Source of the DNA: JAZQQB01 sp045628865
Lineage (GTDB): Bacteria > Bacillota > Clostridia > Lachnospirales > Lachnospiraceae
Length of the DNA stretch: 14,056 nt
Assembly (NCBI GenBank): GCA_045628865.1
Contig: JAZQQB010000039.1
Location: 1 to 14,056, forward strand
Direction of reading: 5' to 3'
The notes beneath the pieces are model-generated. The model was not told where the DNA came from. It searched no databases and saw only the letters and a list, made by a program, of their open reading frames with translations. The stretch's first letter is position 1. Each line of letters opens with the position of its first letter. The position numbers and the translations under genes are program-made. Below, piece after piece: positions 1 through 7,389 of the stretch.

Positions 1-134
1 ACCAGAGATTTGCCTTCCACTTCCTTCAGATTTCACCTCGCGATGAACACCCTTGTGGTTCAGCTATGTACTTCCTCGTTATCTAGGCGTACAAGGGACT
101 TTCACCCATTAGAGCGCGCCCATGGCGCGCAAAC
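1..134 (-). mobile_element. 5' end of a group II intron, probably class IIC (partial, runs off the left edge)
   Basis: Read on the minus strand from about position 134, the sequence starts GTTTGCGCGCC and continues through GGGTGAAAGTCCC, AAGGGTGT and AAATCTGAAGGAAG to GGCAAA. These are conserved blocks of domain I of bacterial group II introns, in the right order and spacing; from memory they align with the Oceanobacillus iheyensis group IIC intron. Exon binding sites, the reverse-transcriptase ORF and domains V-VI would lie beyond position 1. The exact 5' boundary is inferred: GTTTG fits the GUGYG consensus with one mismatch. The intron has the same orientation as the upstream two-component operon and begins about seven bases past its terminator stem, the insertion pattern typical of class IIC. 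Class assignment is less certain than group II identity. Confidence 0.78.
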
Positions 135-172
135 AACAAAATGGGCAGAAGCCTTACTTTGCTTCTGCCCAT
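135..172 (-). terminator. Intrinsic terminator of the ABC/two-component operon
   Basis: A perfect 12-bp stem (ATGGGCAGAAGC at 141-152 pairs with GCTTCTGCCCAT at 161-172) with an 8-nt loop is followed on the minus strand by a T-rich tract, TTTTGTTG, at 141-134. It lies about 50 nt beyond the histidine kinase stop codon and should end the four-gene operon. The group II intron starts within the T tract. Confidence 0.9.
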
Positions 173-220
173 CATTTCCATTATGAAAATTCAATTTCTA
201 AAGTTCCGTCCTATTTATTT

Positions 221-1267
221 CTACTTCCGAAGTCCGATCACAAATCGGTTTCCCGCTTTACCGGGTTTCACCACAAGATAACCGCCCTGCATTTCTAAAA
301 TCTGTCTTGCCAAAAACAACCCGATTCCCATACCTTCCTGATTTGCTGAATTTTTACCTCGATAAAACCTGTCAAAAATAGAATTATATTCTGAAGGTTC
401 AATCGGCTGATTTTCATCCTCCACGCTGATTTCAATCATAGTACCTAACTCTCTAACCCCAATGGTGATCACATTTTCCTCTTTTCCATATTTGATTCCA
501 TTATCAATCAGATTATAAATAGCTTCTGCCGTCCAGCTGCTGTCATGCTTTATCTTTCCAGTAAAATTTTCGTCATAGGCAAGTCTTGCCTGCTTTTTCT
601 TAGCCAATCCAAACGCATCCTTAATGGCCTTTAAAATGGTGTCATTGATGCTTGCATCAACCATAGAAAGGGTGATCAATCCACTCTCCAAACGAGAAAC
701 CTTGATCATATTTTCTGATAAAAAAAGTAACCTCTCCACTGAGACTTCTAAAGCATGCACTGCATCTGCCTTCTGCAATTCATTCATGTCTTCTTTTTTC
801 AAAAAATCGGTATACATCTTGATATTAGCCAGAGGCGTTTTTAGTTGATGGGAAAGATCTGAAACCAAATGTTTGATATTCTCATGTTCTTTTCTCTCCT
901 GCTCCCCCTGCTTTTTCAAAATATGAACAGCACGCAGGATCTGATTTTGCAATTTGGAAACAAGTGTATCCTCGTTCTTAGGAAAAACATCCATATCCTC
1001 TAAGCTCATAAGCTGTTCCAAAACTTCAGAAAGATCTTCTATGATATGAGAAATATAGGTATCCTCTGTTTTTTGCAAAAGTTTTAAAAGAACACAAAGA
1101 AGAAAACCCACACCCACAATAAGCTCTGTTACATGCACATCTTTATATAGAAAGAATCCAATCGTACCTCCCAAAAATACTACAAATAGGTAAAGTGCAT
1201 AAATACACTTTACCTTTTTTTCATAACATCTATGATATTGTCCGTACCCCTTTTTTTGATTCTTCAT
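221..1267 (-). CDS. Membrane-bound sensor histidine kinase of an ABC-transporter-linked two-component system
   Basis: This 348-residue kinase autophosphorylates on histidine and passes the phosphate to the adjacent response regulator. Two membrane helices (about residues 21-41 and 48-64) are joined by a very short extracytoplasmic loop. This is the intramembrane-sensing layout of kinases that detect their stimulus through a partner ABC transporter. The H-box SHQLKTP puts the phosphorylated His near residue 140. The N-box (NLIDNGIKYGK) is near 252-262, the F region (IFDRFYRG) near 297-304, and the G2 box (GMGIGL) near 312-317. The G1 box is degenerate: the expected DxGxG is read as DENQPI. The gene starts 19 nt after the regulator stop codon and is last in the operon, ending before a strong terminator. 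Stimulus unknown; a cell-wall-active peptide is a reasonable inference from family and context. Confidence 0.92.
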   Translation of the reverse strand: MKNQKKGYGQYHRCYEKKVKCIYALYLFVVFLGGTIGFFLYKDVHVTELIVGVGFLLCVLLKLLQKTEDTYISHIIEDLSEVLEQLMSLEDMDVFPKNEDTLVSKLQNQILRAVHILKKQGEQERKEHENIKHLVSDLSHQLKTPLANIKMYTDFLKKEDMNELQKADAVHALEVSVERLLFLSENMIKVSRLESGLITLSMVDASINDTILKAIKDAFGLAKKKQARLAYDENFTGKIKHDSSWTAEAIYNLIDNGIKYGKEENVITIGVRELGTMIEISVEDENQPIEPSEYNSIFDRFYRGKNSANQEGMGIGLFLARQILEMQGGYLVVKPGKAGNRFVIGLRK

Positions 1268-1286
1268 ATCATATTCCGCCTATTTC

Positions 1287-1961
1287 TTACTCACCAAAAG
1301 TATATCCAATTCCAAATACCGTCACAATGTACTTAGGGTTTTTATCATCCTTCTCTAGCTTTTTACGCAACCGTCTGATATGTACATTTAACGTATTCTC
1401 ATCCACGAAGTTCTCATGAAAGTCCCAGATATTTTCCAGGATATTTTGTCTGGTAAGCACCTGTCCCTTGTGTCTGATGAGCAGCTCTAACAGTCTAAAT
1501 TCCGTAGCCGACAGCTTCACAAACTCTCCAGAAACACTGACCTGCATTTTTCCAAAATCAACCTGTAATCCTTCATATTCAAAAATATCTTTCTCCGTAA
1601 CGTGTACACTTCTTCGAAGCACTGCTAAAATTCTTTGATATAATATTTCCACGTCAAAAGGCTTTGGAATGTAATCATCACATCCTGCCCGAAAGCCTTC
1701 GATCATATCCTCATTGGTATCCATGGCAGTTAAAAAAATGATAGGAAGATTACTGTTAGCCCGTATCTGTTTGCAAAGCTCTAATCCCGTTCCATCTGGA
1801 AGATTCTGATCCAACAGCAAAAGATCAAAGGAGCCTGCCAAAGCCTTTTTTGCCTCCTTAGCAGTTTCAACAAGTTTCACATAAAATCCCTTTTTTTCCA
1901 AAAAGAATTTCACACCACCTCCTATGATTTCATCATCTTCCACAATCAGTATCTGGTTCAT
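1287..1961 (-). CDS. OmpR/PhoB-family response regulator
   Basis: This two-domain transcription factor takes phosphate from the neighbouring kinase and binds DNA through a winged helix. The receiver domain (about residues 1-115) shows the acidic pair in VEDDE near 8-11, the phosphoacceptor Asp in LLLLDQNLPDG near residue 51, and the conserved Lys in PKPFD. The C-terminal half (about 130-224) has the OmpR-type winged-helix pattern, including LSATEFRLLELL and HIRRLRKKL and the terminal FGIGYTF. I chose the ATG at 1961 because GGAG sits six bases upstream of it and the resulting protein begins MNQILIVEDD as expected. An in-frame ATG at 1985 would add eight residues. It follows the permease by about 40 nt. 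Its likely targets include its own operon, possibly through the TTACAAT repeats near 5382-5411. Confidence 0.93.
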   Translation of the reverse strand: MNQILIVEDDEIIGGGVKFFLEKKGFYVKLVETAKEAKKALAGSFDLLLLDQNLPDGTGLELCKQIRANSNLPIIFLTAMDTNEDMIEGFRAGCDDYIPKPFDVEILYQRILAVLRRSVHVTEKDIFEYEGLQVDFGKMQVSVSGEFVKLSATEFRLLELLIRHKGQVLTRQNILENIWDFHENFVDENTLNVHIRRLRKKLEKDDKNPKYIVTVFGIGYTFGE

Positions 1962-2002
1962 ATTAATCTCCATTTCGCCAAGCAAAATCCAAAAAAGTCT
2001 AG

Positions 2003-4531
2003 TTAAACCTCAAATGCTCGTAATCTCTCTGTTACGGTCCTCTTCGTGATTTCTTTAAATACAATACAAGGAACCACAGTACAGATCAATAAAAGGATCA
2101 AACTGATCATTATGATAGATTGATATGGATAATATAATACCGCATAATCTGCCATGAACATACAGAGCTTTCCACTTCCAAAGATCATAAGATTTCCAAT
2201 GGTCAGGATCAATCCTATAGTAATCATACCATACCAAAAGCCCTCGCACACCAACATTTTTTTAATTTGTTTTTTAGTCATGCCAATACTTTCTAAGATT
2301 GCAAGCTCATTGCTTCTCGTATACACACTAGTGATCATCACATTGATAAAATTAATCAATCCAATCAAAACAAGGATCAGCGCAATAGCATCACCCCCTA
2401 ATGTTAATGACGACATGGAATCCTTAAATTCTTTGATTTCTACAGAACGTATATCTGATCCACCAATGATCACATTCTCACTTTCTATTTTTTGAACCAA
2501 CGGAGTAACCTTTTCTTCCTGTCCGTTTTTTGCATCTGCAATAATAATATTGCAATTGGCATCAGGGCAAAACTCATCCATAAACAAGTCGCTTACAACA
2601 AGCATATCTGGTGTTCCCATAAAGACAGGGTATGATCCTAAAACTAACGTTTCCACATCCTCCCTGCCAGCAGCAAATCCAACTTCAACAGATCTTGACA
2701 CGCCCGTATCCTGATCAAGCACCGTAAGACTTCTTCCTGTCATGGACTGGGCATATTCTTTAGATTCCATGTAACACAATATGCCAATTTCACCTGCTTC
2801 AAATCTTTTTAGATCAATCGGGTTTTTAGCTGTTTCATTATACTGTCTGATGGTATCCGTATTCACTGAAACCAGCATGGTTCCATAAGCAGTTTCCTCA
2901 TCTTCATTATTTTCAAAAAAGGAAGAAGTGTACTCATAATCATCTCCATACAGCTGGCAATAATCCAGTAAAAACGGCTGATACAATTCTTTATCATAAG
3001 GAAGGGCTACCCTTTTTGACCTTACCGTTTCCACCTTTTCCATTCCGTCTATCTGCTCCATTTCTTTTGCTATATCAAACATGGAACGATAAGAATCCTG
3101 ATAATATTCTGTATCTCTGCTAAAATAGTCATCTGATTCTGACGCATACAACACATAATCATGGTAAAAATATCGGGAAATATAATTTTCGGGTTCAAGA
3201 CACTTAATAAAAGTATTTACACATAAGAACAATATAGTACCCAAAAACAAAGATGCTAAAACAAGTCGTGCACGCTTTTTATCCCGAAAAATATTTCGAA
3301 ATGCCATGAGAAACTCATTTGTTTTTTTGCTTTTTTTATGCCCTTTTATACGTTTTGTCCCTGCCTGGTATTTCAATGCTTCTATGGGAGAGACCTTACT
3401 TGCAATCTTAGCTGGCTTTTTAGAGCCTAAATAAATGGTGATCACAGCAAACAGGATGGAAAAAAAATAAATCAAAGGATGAAATGTGATTTTATTAGAA
3501 AAGATTTCATTTCTTCCTACTGCAAATATATCCATAAACTTTGGTACCACAAGAAAAGATACTAAAGTTCCAAGCAAAAGTCCTGCTGTGATTCCCACTA
3601 TTGCCAGATACATAGCTTGTTTTTTCACAAGAGTCTTTATCTGTTTCGAAGTGGTTCCAATTGTTTTTAACATACCATAAAACCGAATGTCCTTTGCAAC
3701 AGATATATACATCACATTATAGATTAAAAGATATCCGCTTATCATAATCAAGATAGAGATCAGACTTACTGCTAACAGTATTCCAAAACGAGTCTGGTTT
3801 TTTTCCTGCATCACATCATATTTTATATTCAATCCCTGGTCATCCCGTAATACAACATGATCCACGATCTCATCATATGTATCATCCGAATTCCCATTCC
3901 TGGCTGAAATACATAGCTGACCGTCTGTGTCAAAAGATAGACCTAATGCATCTGTGTAGCACTTCGAAACTAAGATTGGATTGATCATGGAATATCCCTG
4001 ATACCACCCGCACAAAACAAATTCCTGCTTTTGGTCGTCAAGCATTACCTCAACTGTAGAATCCAATAAAGGATTCGTGATGCCAATATTTTCCAGTACA
4101 TGCCATGGCATCATGATTTCATTTTCCGTCTTTGGAAAGTGACCGGTTATCTCACCAATTGCTGGAGTCAGATTTTTTTCAATTTCTGTATTGTCATAGT
4201 AAAAAACAGGATAATGATAACTCTCCTCCTCATCCGAAATAGTTCCTGTATAAATTCGCAATCCCGCTGCTTCCACCGTTTTGCATTCCTTAATCTGTCT
4301 GATCTGATCATCAGTTGGTCTATCCAGATAAACGGATGCCCTGGTTCCCTGTTGTCTTAAATACATCTGCATCAAGTTGTAAGCATCACTAAAGCCAATG
4401 GTAAAAATAGTAGTAAACATAAAGGTTGTTAGAAGGATAGCTACGATGGTGATCCGATTGCGAAGCTTATTTTGCTTCAGCATTTTTTTGGAAATATCCC
4501 TTAAAAACGCCTGATTATTATTCTTAAGCAT
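2003..4531 (-). CDS. ABC transporter permease with two FtsX-type modules (MacB/Bce-like)
   Basis: This 842-residue integral membrane protein is built as two repeats of one FtsX module. In each, one helix is followed by a large extracytoplasmic domain and then three helices. Hydrophobic stretches lie near residues 27-47, 249-277, 303-330 and 350-370 in the first module, and 421-443, 715-738, 761-787 and 806-828 in the second. Extracytoplasmic domains fill about 50-248 and 445-714. Each module has the coupling segment expected to contact the ATPase: YGMLKTIGTTSKQI near 285-298 and LAILESIGMTKKQI near 743-756. Such proteins usually act by mechanotransmission, moving lipids, lipoproteins or peptides rather than importing nutrients. 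The start overlaps the ATPase stop by eight bases, indicating translational coupling. Substrate cannot be read from sequence; a role in antimicrobial peptide resistance or sensing is inferred from the linked two-component system. Confidence 0.92.
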   Translation of the reverse strand: MLKNNNQAFLRDISKKMLKQNKLRNRITIVAILLTTFMFTTIFTIGFSDAYNLMQMYLRQQGTRASVYLDRPTDDQIRQIKECKTVEAAGLRIYTGTISDEEESYHYPVFYYDNTEIEKNLTPAIGEITGHFPKTENEIMMPWHVLENIGITNPLLDSTVEVMLDDQKQEFVLCGWYQGYSMINPILVSKCYTDALGLSFDTDGQLCISARNGNSDDTYDEIVDHVVLRDDQGLNIKYDVMQEKNQTRFGILLAVSLISILIMISGYLLIYNVMYISVAKDIRFYGMLKTIGTTSKQIKTLVKKQAMYLAIVGITAGLLLGTLVSFLVVPKFMDIFAVGRNEIFSNKITFHPLIYFFSILFAVITIYLGSKKPAKIASKVSPIEALKYQAGTKRIKGHKKSKKTNEFLMAFRNIFRDKKRARLVLASLFLGTILFLCVNTFIKCLEPENYISRYFYHDYVLYASESDDYFSRDTEYYQDSYRSMFDIAKEMEQIDGMEKVETVRSKRVALPYDKELYQPFLLDYCQLYGDDYEYTSSFFENNEDEETAYGTMLVSVNTDTIRQYNETAKNPIDLKRFEAGEIGILCYMESKEYAQSMTGRSLTVLDQDTGVSRSVEVGFAAGREDVETLVLGSYPVFMGTPDMLVVSDLFMDEFCPDANCNIIIADAKNGQEEKVTPLVQKIESENVIIGGSDIRSVEIKEFKDSMSSLTLGGDAIALILVLIGLINFINVMITSVYTRSNELAILESIGMTKKQIKKMLVCEGFWYGMITIGLILTIGNLMIFGSGKLCMFMADYAVLYYPYQSIIMISLILLLICTVVPCIVFKEITKRTVTERLRAFEV

Positions 4532-5204
4532 GGGCGTTTTCCTCCTTTACCTTACCATCTTCAATTCGTATGATCCGATCCGACATCAATGCGATTTCCT
4601 CATTATGAGTGATCATCACAATGGTTTGGTGGAATTCTTTGCTGGTGGATTTTAACAGTGAAACCACATCCAAACTTGTTTTACTATCTAAATTTCCTGT
4701 AGGCTCATCTGCCAAAATGATCGCCGGCTTTGTTGCAAGTGCTCTAGCTATTGCTACTCTTTGCTGCTGTCCGCCTGACAGTTGGTTGGGCATAGATGAA
4801 AGCTTACCTTCAAGTCCAAGTGTTTCAATGATTTTGTTCACATACACCTCATCCACCTTCATACCATCAAGCTGTATAGGAAACACGATATTTTCATATA
4901 CATTTAAGATAGGAACCAGGTTGTAATTTTGAAAAACGAACCCAACCTTCCTACGTCTAAAAACAGTCAGCTCATCATCATTCATCTCAAATATCTTCTG
5001 TCCATCCACTAAAACCTCACCCTCTGTTGGTCGATCTAAACCGCCTAACATATTAAGAAGTGTGGATTTTCCACTTCCCGAACTACCAATAATAGCTACA
5101 AATGTACCATCCTCAATTTCAATGGAAACTCCATCTAAGGCACATGTTTCATTTTCTCCGGTCTGATACTTTTTCTTTAAATTGTTTGTTGATAAAATCG
5201 TCAT
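4524..5204 (-). CDS. ABC transporter ATP-binding protein (LolD/MacB-type)
   Basis: This 226-residue cytoplasmic ATPase powers the adjacent FtsX permease. All nucleotide-binding motifs are intact: Walker A GSSGSGKST near residues 40-48, Q-loop Gln near 92 in FVFQNYNL, signature LSGGQQQR near 142-149, Walker B ILADEPTG near 163-170, and the switch His near 200 in ITHNEE. The PTGNLDS D-loop and the overall length are typical of the LolD/MacB/BceA group. It is the first gene of the operon. The in-frame ATG at 5204 is preceded by GAGG at suitable spacing. It overlaps the permease start by eight bases, so the two subunits are probably made in balance. Confidence 0.95.
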   Translation of the reverse strand: MTILSTNNLKKKYQTGENETCALDGVSIEIEDGTFVAIIGSSGSGKSTLLNMLGGLDRPTEGEVLVDGQKIFEMNDDELTVFRRRKVGFVFQNYNLVPILNVYENIVFPIQLDGMKVDEVYVNKIIETLGLEGKLSSMPNQLSGGQQQRVAIARALATKPAIILADEPTGNLDSKTSLDVVSLLKSTSKEFHQTIVMITHNEEIALMSDRIIRIEDGKVKEENAHA

Positions 5205-5242
5205 TTCTTACCTCATTTCTATTTTGAAAATACGCTAGCGTT

Positions 5243-5343
5243 TGATTGATACACCGACCTATATACTATGTGTCTACTTCGGCAACAGAATCTCTCAGCT
5301 CTATGCCTCATATCCTAAAATTTCCTATTCGATATATCAATCA
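5243..5343 (-). promoter_or_regulatory. Possible structured 5' leader of the ABC/two-component operon
   Basis: TGATTGATA at 5243-5251 and TATCAATCA at 5335-5343 form a perfect 9-bp inverted repeat that could close an 83-nt domain about 40 nt upstream of the ATPase start. Inside, on the minus strand, GGCA/TGCC and CCGA/TCGG can form two short stems; they share bases and so exclude each other. There is no terminator-like T tract. I recognise no known riboswitch. The closing stem is seen in the sequence; any regulatory function is inference. Confidence 0.3.
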
Positions 5344-5381
5344 TGTATTAATTAGAACATAATTATCATAGCAAACTATTC

Positions 5382-5411
5382 TTACAATCTTATTACAATT
5401 ATGATTACATT
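5382..5411 (-). promoter_or_regulatory. Candidate response-regulator binding repeats (3 x TTACAAT-like)
   Basis: On the plus strand TTACAAT occurs at 5382-5388 and 5393-5399, with TTACATT at 5405-5411. The start-to-start distances are 11 and 12 bp. OmpR-family dimers bind direct repeats with about one helical turn between half-sites, and the operon about 180 bp downstream encodes such a regulator. On the minus strand the repeat reads ATTGTAA, so its TTGTAA could also act as a -35 element. No convincing -10 with ideal spacing follows, so the promoter itself is not placed. Confidence 0.4.
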
Positions 5412-5511
5412 TTTAGCAATATAAAAAAACCTTCACGGTACTCTATCGACTTCTTTCTTTTCAAGAACACCACCTGTGCTTATTAGTATACTCCTTTAAA
5501 ACAGCATTATA

Positions 5512-5647
5512 TAATATTATTCCACTGCAACACTATATTTTTATTATACAGCAATATGTTTTACTGATATTATTTCCAAAATAATACTTGCTAATATTAT
5601 TTATATATGCTAATATTACTCTAGAAATAATATTTAGTAATATTACT
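5512..5647 (+). promoter_or_regulatory. Cluster of TAATATTA palindromes upstream of the GGDEF-RHH gene
   Basis: The palindrome TAATATTA occurs at 5512-5519, 5592-5599, 5611-5618 and 5638-5645. The last lies inside the longer palindrome AGTAATATTACT (5636-5647). Near-copies such as GATATTATT lie between them. The cluster lies 70-205 bp upstream of the start codon, in very AT-rich DNA, so some copies could be chance. RHH proteins usually bind arrays of short palindromic half-sites, and the gene downstream carries an RHH domain, so autoregulation is a reasonable inference. The remaining gene-free DNA between 5412 and 5511 shows nothing I can assign. Confidence 0.4.
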
Positions 5648-5717
5648 TCATATGTGCTTTTTTAATGTAACATATCAAAGATGATACTATGAAAATAATT
5701 TAACAGGAGGAAAAGCC

Positions 5718-6359
5718 ATGAGTAAAAACAAACAAGCAGTAAACGATGCCTTACAATTTCCTGGGCTTCCAGAATTTGAAACAAAGCTAACCGAGCTTCT
5801 AAACATCCCCGAGGGAGAACAAACTTCCCCTATCATCATCGCTGTTTTTGATGTAGATACCTTTATGCATGTAAATACTGATTTTGGTTATGAAGTGGGT
5901 GATAAAATCCTGATTGAAACCGGAAAATATATGCAGGCAGGAATGCCTAAGGATGCTGAAATCTTTAGAATAGGAGGCGACGAATTCGCCATTCTATTTA
6001 GAAATGGTATGGAAAAAGAAGATGTTTTCCTTACCATGGAAGAATTACGGAAGAACTACAAAATCCTTCTTCCTGATGGTGAGCCACTTACCATCTCCAT
6101 TGGTATCGCTGCTGCTTTTGAGGATGCAAATCGATTCCAGGAGCTCTACCGTAAAGCTGAAAGTGCTCTCTTTCGTGCAAAGGTAGCAGGTCGAAACAAG
6201 GTAGCACTTGCCAGGGAAGAAAAAATGGTTCCTAAGACCTCTCACTATACTGCCGATCAGTTAAAATACCTCACAAAGCTTTCCAAACGTGAAGGTGTCG
6301 GCGAAGCCATCTTACTTCGTGAAGCTTTAGATATGCTTTTGAAAAAATATGATGTATAG
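5718..6359 (+). CDS. GGDEF-domain protein fused to a C-terminal ribbon-helix-helix DNA-binding domain
   Basis: This 213-residue soluble protein has no membrane segment or signal peptide. Residues about 38-165 form a GGDEF (diguanylate cyclase) domain. The metal-binding segment FDVDTF is near 44-49, the guanine-binding Asn is in HVNTDFG near 51-57, GD is near 61-62, and an intact GGDEF is at 86-90. It should therefore be able to make cyclic di-GMP from GTP. The inhibitory RxxD site expected just before GGDEF is absent (PKDA there), so feedback inhibition is not expected. Residues about 172-213 (SHYTADQLKYL, then LLREALDMLLKKY) fit a CopG/RHH fold: one strand and two helices. No receiver, PAS or GAF sensor domain is present. 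AGGAGG at 5705-5710 lies seven bases before the ATG. It is monocistronic, with a terminator after it. DNA binding and a coupling between nucleotide and operator are inferences. Confidence 0.88.
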   Translation: MSKNKQAVNDALQFPGLPEFETKLTELLNIPEGEQTSPIIIAVFDVDTFMHVNTDFGYEVGDKILIETGKYMQAGMPKDAEIFRIGGDEFAILFRNGMEKEDVFLTMEELRKNYKILLPDGEPLTISIGIAAAFEDANRFQELYRKAESALFRAKVAGRNKVALAREEKMVPKTSHYTADQLKYLTKLSKREGVGEAILLREALDMLLKKYDV

Positions 6360-6415
6360 AGAAAATCACGAATTATGCCAGTCAATATTAGGTTGTTTGC
6401 TACATGATTTTTAAA

Positions 6416-6447
6416 AATAGGCGAATGACATAAATCATTCGCCTATT
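6416..6447. terminator. Bidirectional intrinsic terminator between convergent genes
   Basis: A perfect 13-bp stem (AATAGGCGAATGA at 6416-6428 with TCATTCGCCTATT at 6435-6447) and a 6-nt loop lie between the GGDEF-RHH stop codon and the methyltransferase stop codon. On the minus strand the stem runs straight into TTTTT; on the plus strand a looser T-rich stretch follows. It can serve both converging transcripts. Confidence 0.88.
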
Positions 6448-6483
6448 ATTCTCATTTATTTTTAATTCTTATCTGGTAAATTC

Positions 6484-7218
6484 CTATACTCTCTGAATAC
6501 AAACCATTACAAAATTAAGCAACTCATAAATTCCCTGATCCAAATATTCCTTATCCCTCAAAGCAAATTCATGACCTGTTGCATACCAGTCTTCCCAGGC
6601 TAAGTCAACACAATCCCCTTCGTAAACCGAAATTTTGATTTCTCCATTGGTATTTTTTGTTAAATGTTCTTTCCACCAGGAGGTAGTATGGAAGCAAAGA
6701 TCATCTCCATCTGTTGCCCATTTTTTGAAGAAATCCAGTTCATCTCCTGATAATTCTTTTTTGATGCCAGGCATAGCTAGAAGAATATATCCACCCTTCT
6801 TTACATATGGTAAAATTTTTTCTGCAAACACCCCTTCTTCGCATCCAAAATAATGATAGGTATCTACACTTACTATCGCATCAAAATATTCCTTTGGAAA
6901 TGGAAGTTTTAATGCATCTCCAAAAATCGGAATCACTTTATCATTTAGGTCGTTTGCAACAATCCTCTTATAATTCTCGCTTGGATCAATCCAAAGATCC
7001 AGTGCATAAACTGTATCTGCCTTTGTTTCCTTTGCCAAGAAAATAGATGTTAATGCCTGACCACATCCAAGATCAAGTACGCGACCCTTTGAGACTGCCT
7101 TTTCATGTTTTGTAATAAGCTCATCCAATAAAACAAATGAATTTGGTCCCATTAAATAATCTTTTGTATAATATTCTTTGTATTTTTCATATCTGTCACT
7201 CCTTTTATATCCTGTCAT
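6484..7218 (-). CDS. Class I SAM-dependent methyltransferase, substrate unknown
   Basis: This 244-residue protein has a Rossmann-type methyltransferase fold. Motif I VLDLGCG is near residues 47-53, the acidic end of strand two is in ALDLWID near 72-78, GDALKLPF is near 100-107, and the motif IV region VSVDTYHYFG is near 116-125, followed by LPYVKKGGYILLA. The order is that of small-molecule methyltransferases of the type 11/25 group. I cannot name the substrate. The start at 7218 gives the usual N-terminus for the family as I recall it and has GGAG eight bases upstream. A longer version from 7290 adds 24 low-complexity residues encoded by a 36-bp tandem repeat. It lies 99 nt downstream of the MutS2-like gene with no clear terminator between, so the two may be cotranscribed. 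A bidirectional terminator follows. Confidence 0.85.
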   Translation of the reverse strand: MTGYKRSDRYEKYKEYYTKDYLMGPNSFVLLDELITKHEKAVSKGRVLDLGCGQALTSIFLAKETKADTVYALDLWIDPSENYKRIVANDLNDKVIPIFGDALKLPFPKEYFDAIVSVDTYHYFGCEEGVFAEKILPYVKKGGYILLAMPGIKKELSGDELDFFKKWATDGDDLCFHTTSWWKEHLTKNTNGEIKISVYEGDCVDLAWEDWYATGHEFALRDKEYLDQGIYELLNFVMVCIQRV

Positions 7219-7290
7219 GTTTTTCTCTCCTTCGTTTCTGTTATTATTTGTCATCATTCTTTCTTCTTCGCTTTTGTTATTTCCTGTCAT
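7219..7290 (-). repeat. Two-copy 36-bp tandem repeat carrying start codons and ribosome binding sites
   Basis: On the minus strand two 36-bp units (7290-7255 and 7254-7219) both begin ATGACA and end with a purine-rich, ribosome-binding-like stretch; the real methyltransferase start ATGACAGG follows at 7218. In frame they encode MTGNNKSEEERM and MTNNNRNEGEKN, and the protein's own first twelve residues, MTGYKRSDRYEK, look like a third copy. GAGAAAAACATGACAGGA occurs both at the first unit start and at the true start. This points to duplication of the translation initiation region, giving two or three in-frame starts. Confidence 0.8.
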
Positions 7291-7389
7291 GTTTTTCTCC
7301 CTTCTTCCTTAACAATGTTTCATGCAACATTATTTGATCAACTATTGTCTAGATATAAGATATCCTAACCGGACCTAAACGTTGCAGTG

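Noticed and set aside
2055..4360. Several open frames antisense or out of frame within the permease gene
   Set aside because: They are shadows of the 842-residue permease, have no ribosome binding sites and no family resemblance.
5243..5343. Known riboswitch in the ABC operon leader
   Set aside because: No consensus of the common classes (SAM, TPP, purine, lysine, cyclic di-GMP, cyclic di-AMP, guanidine) could be matched; only generic stems are seen.
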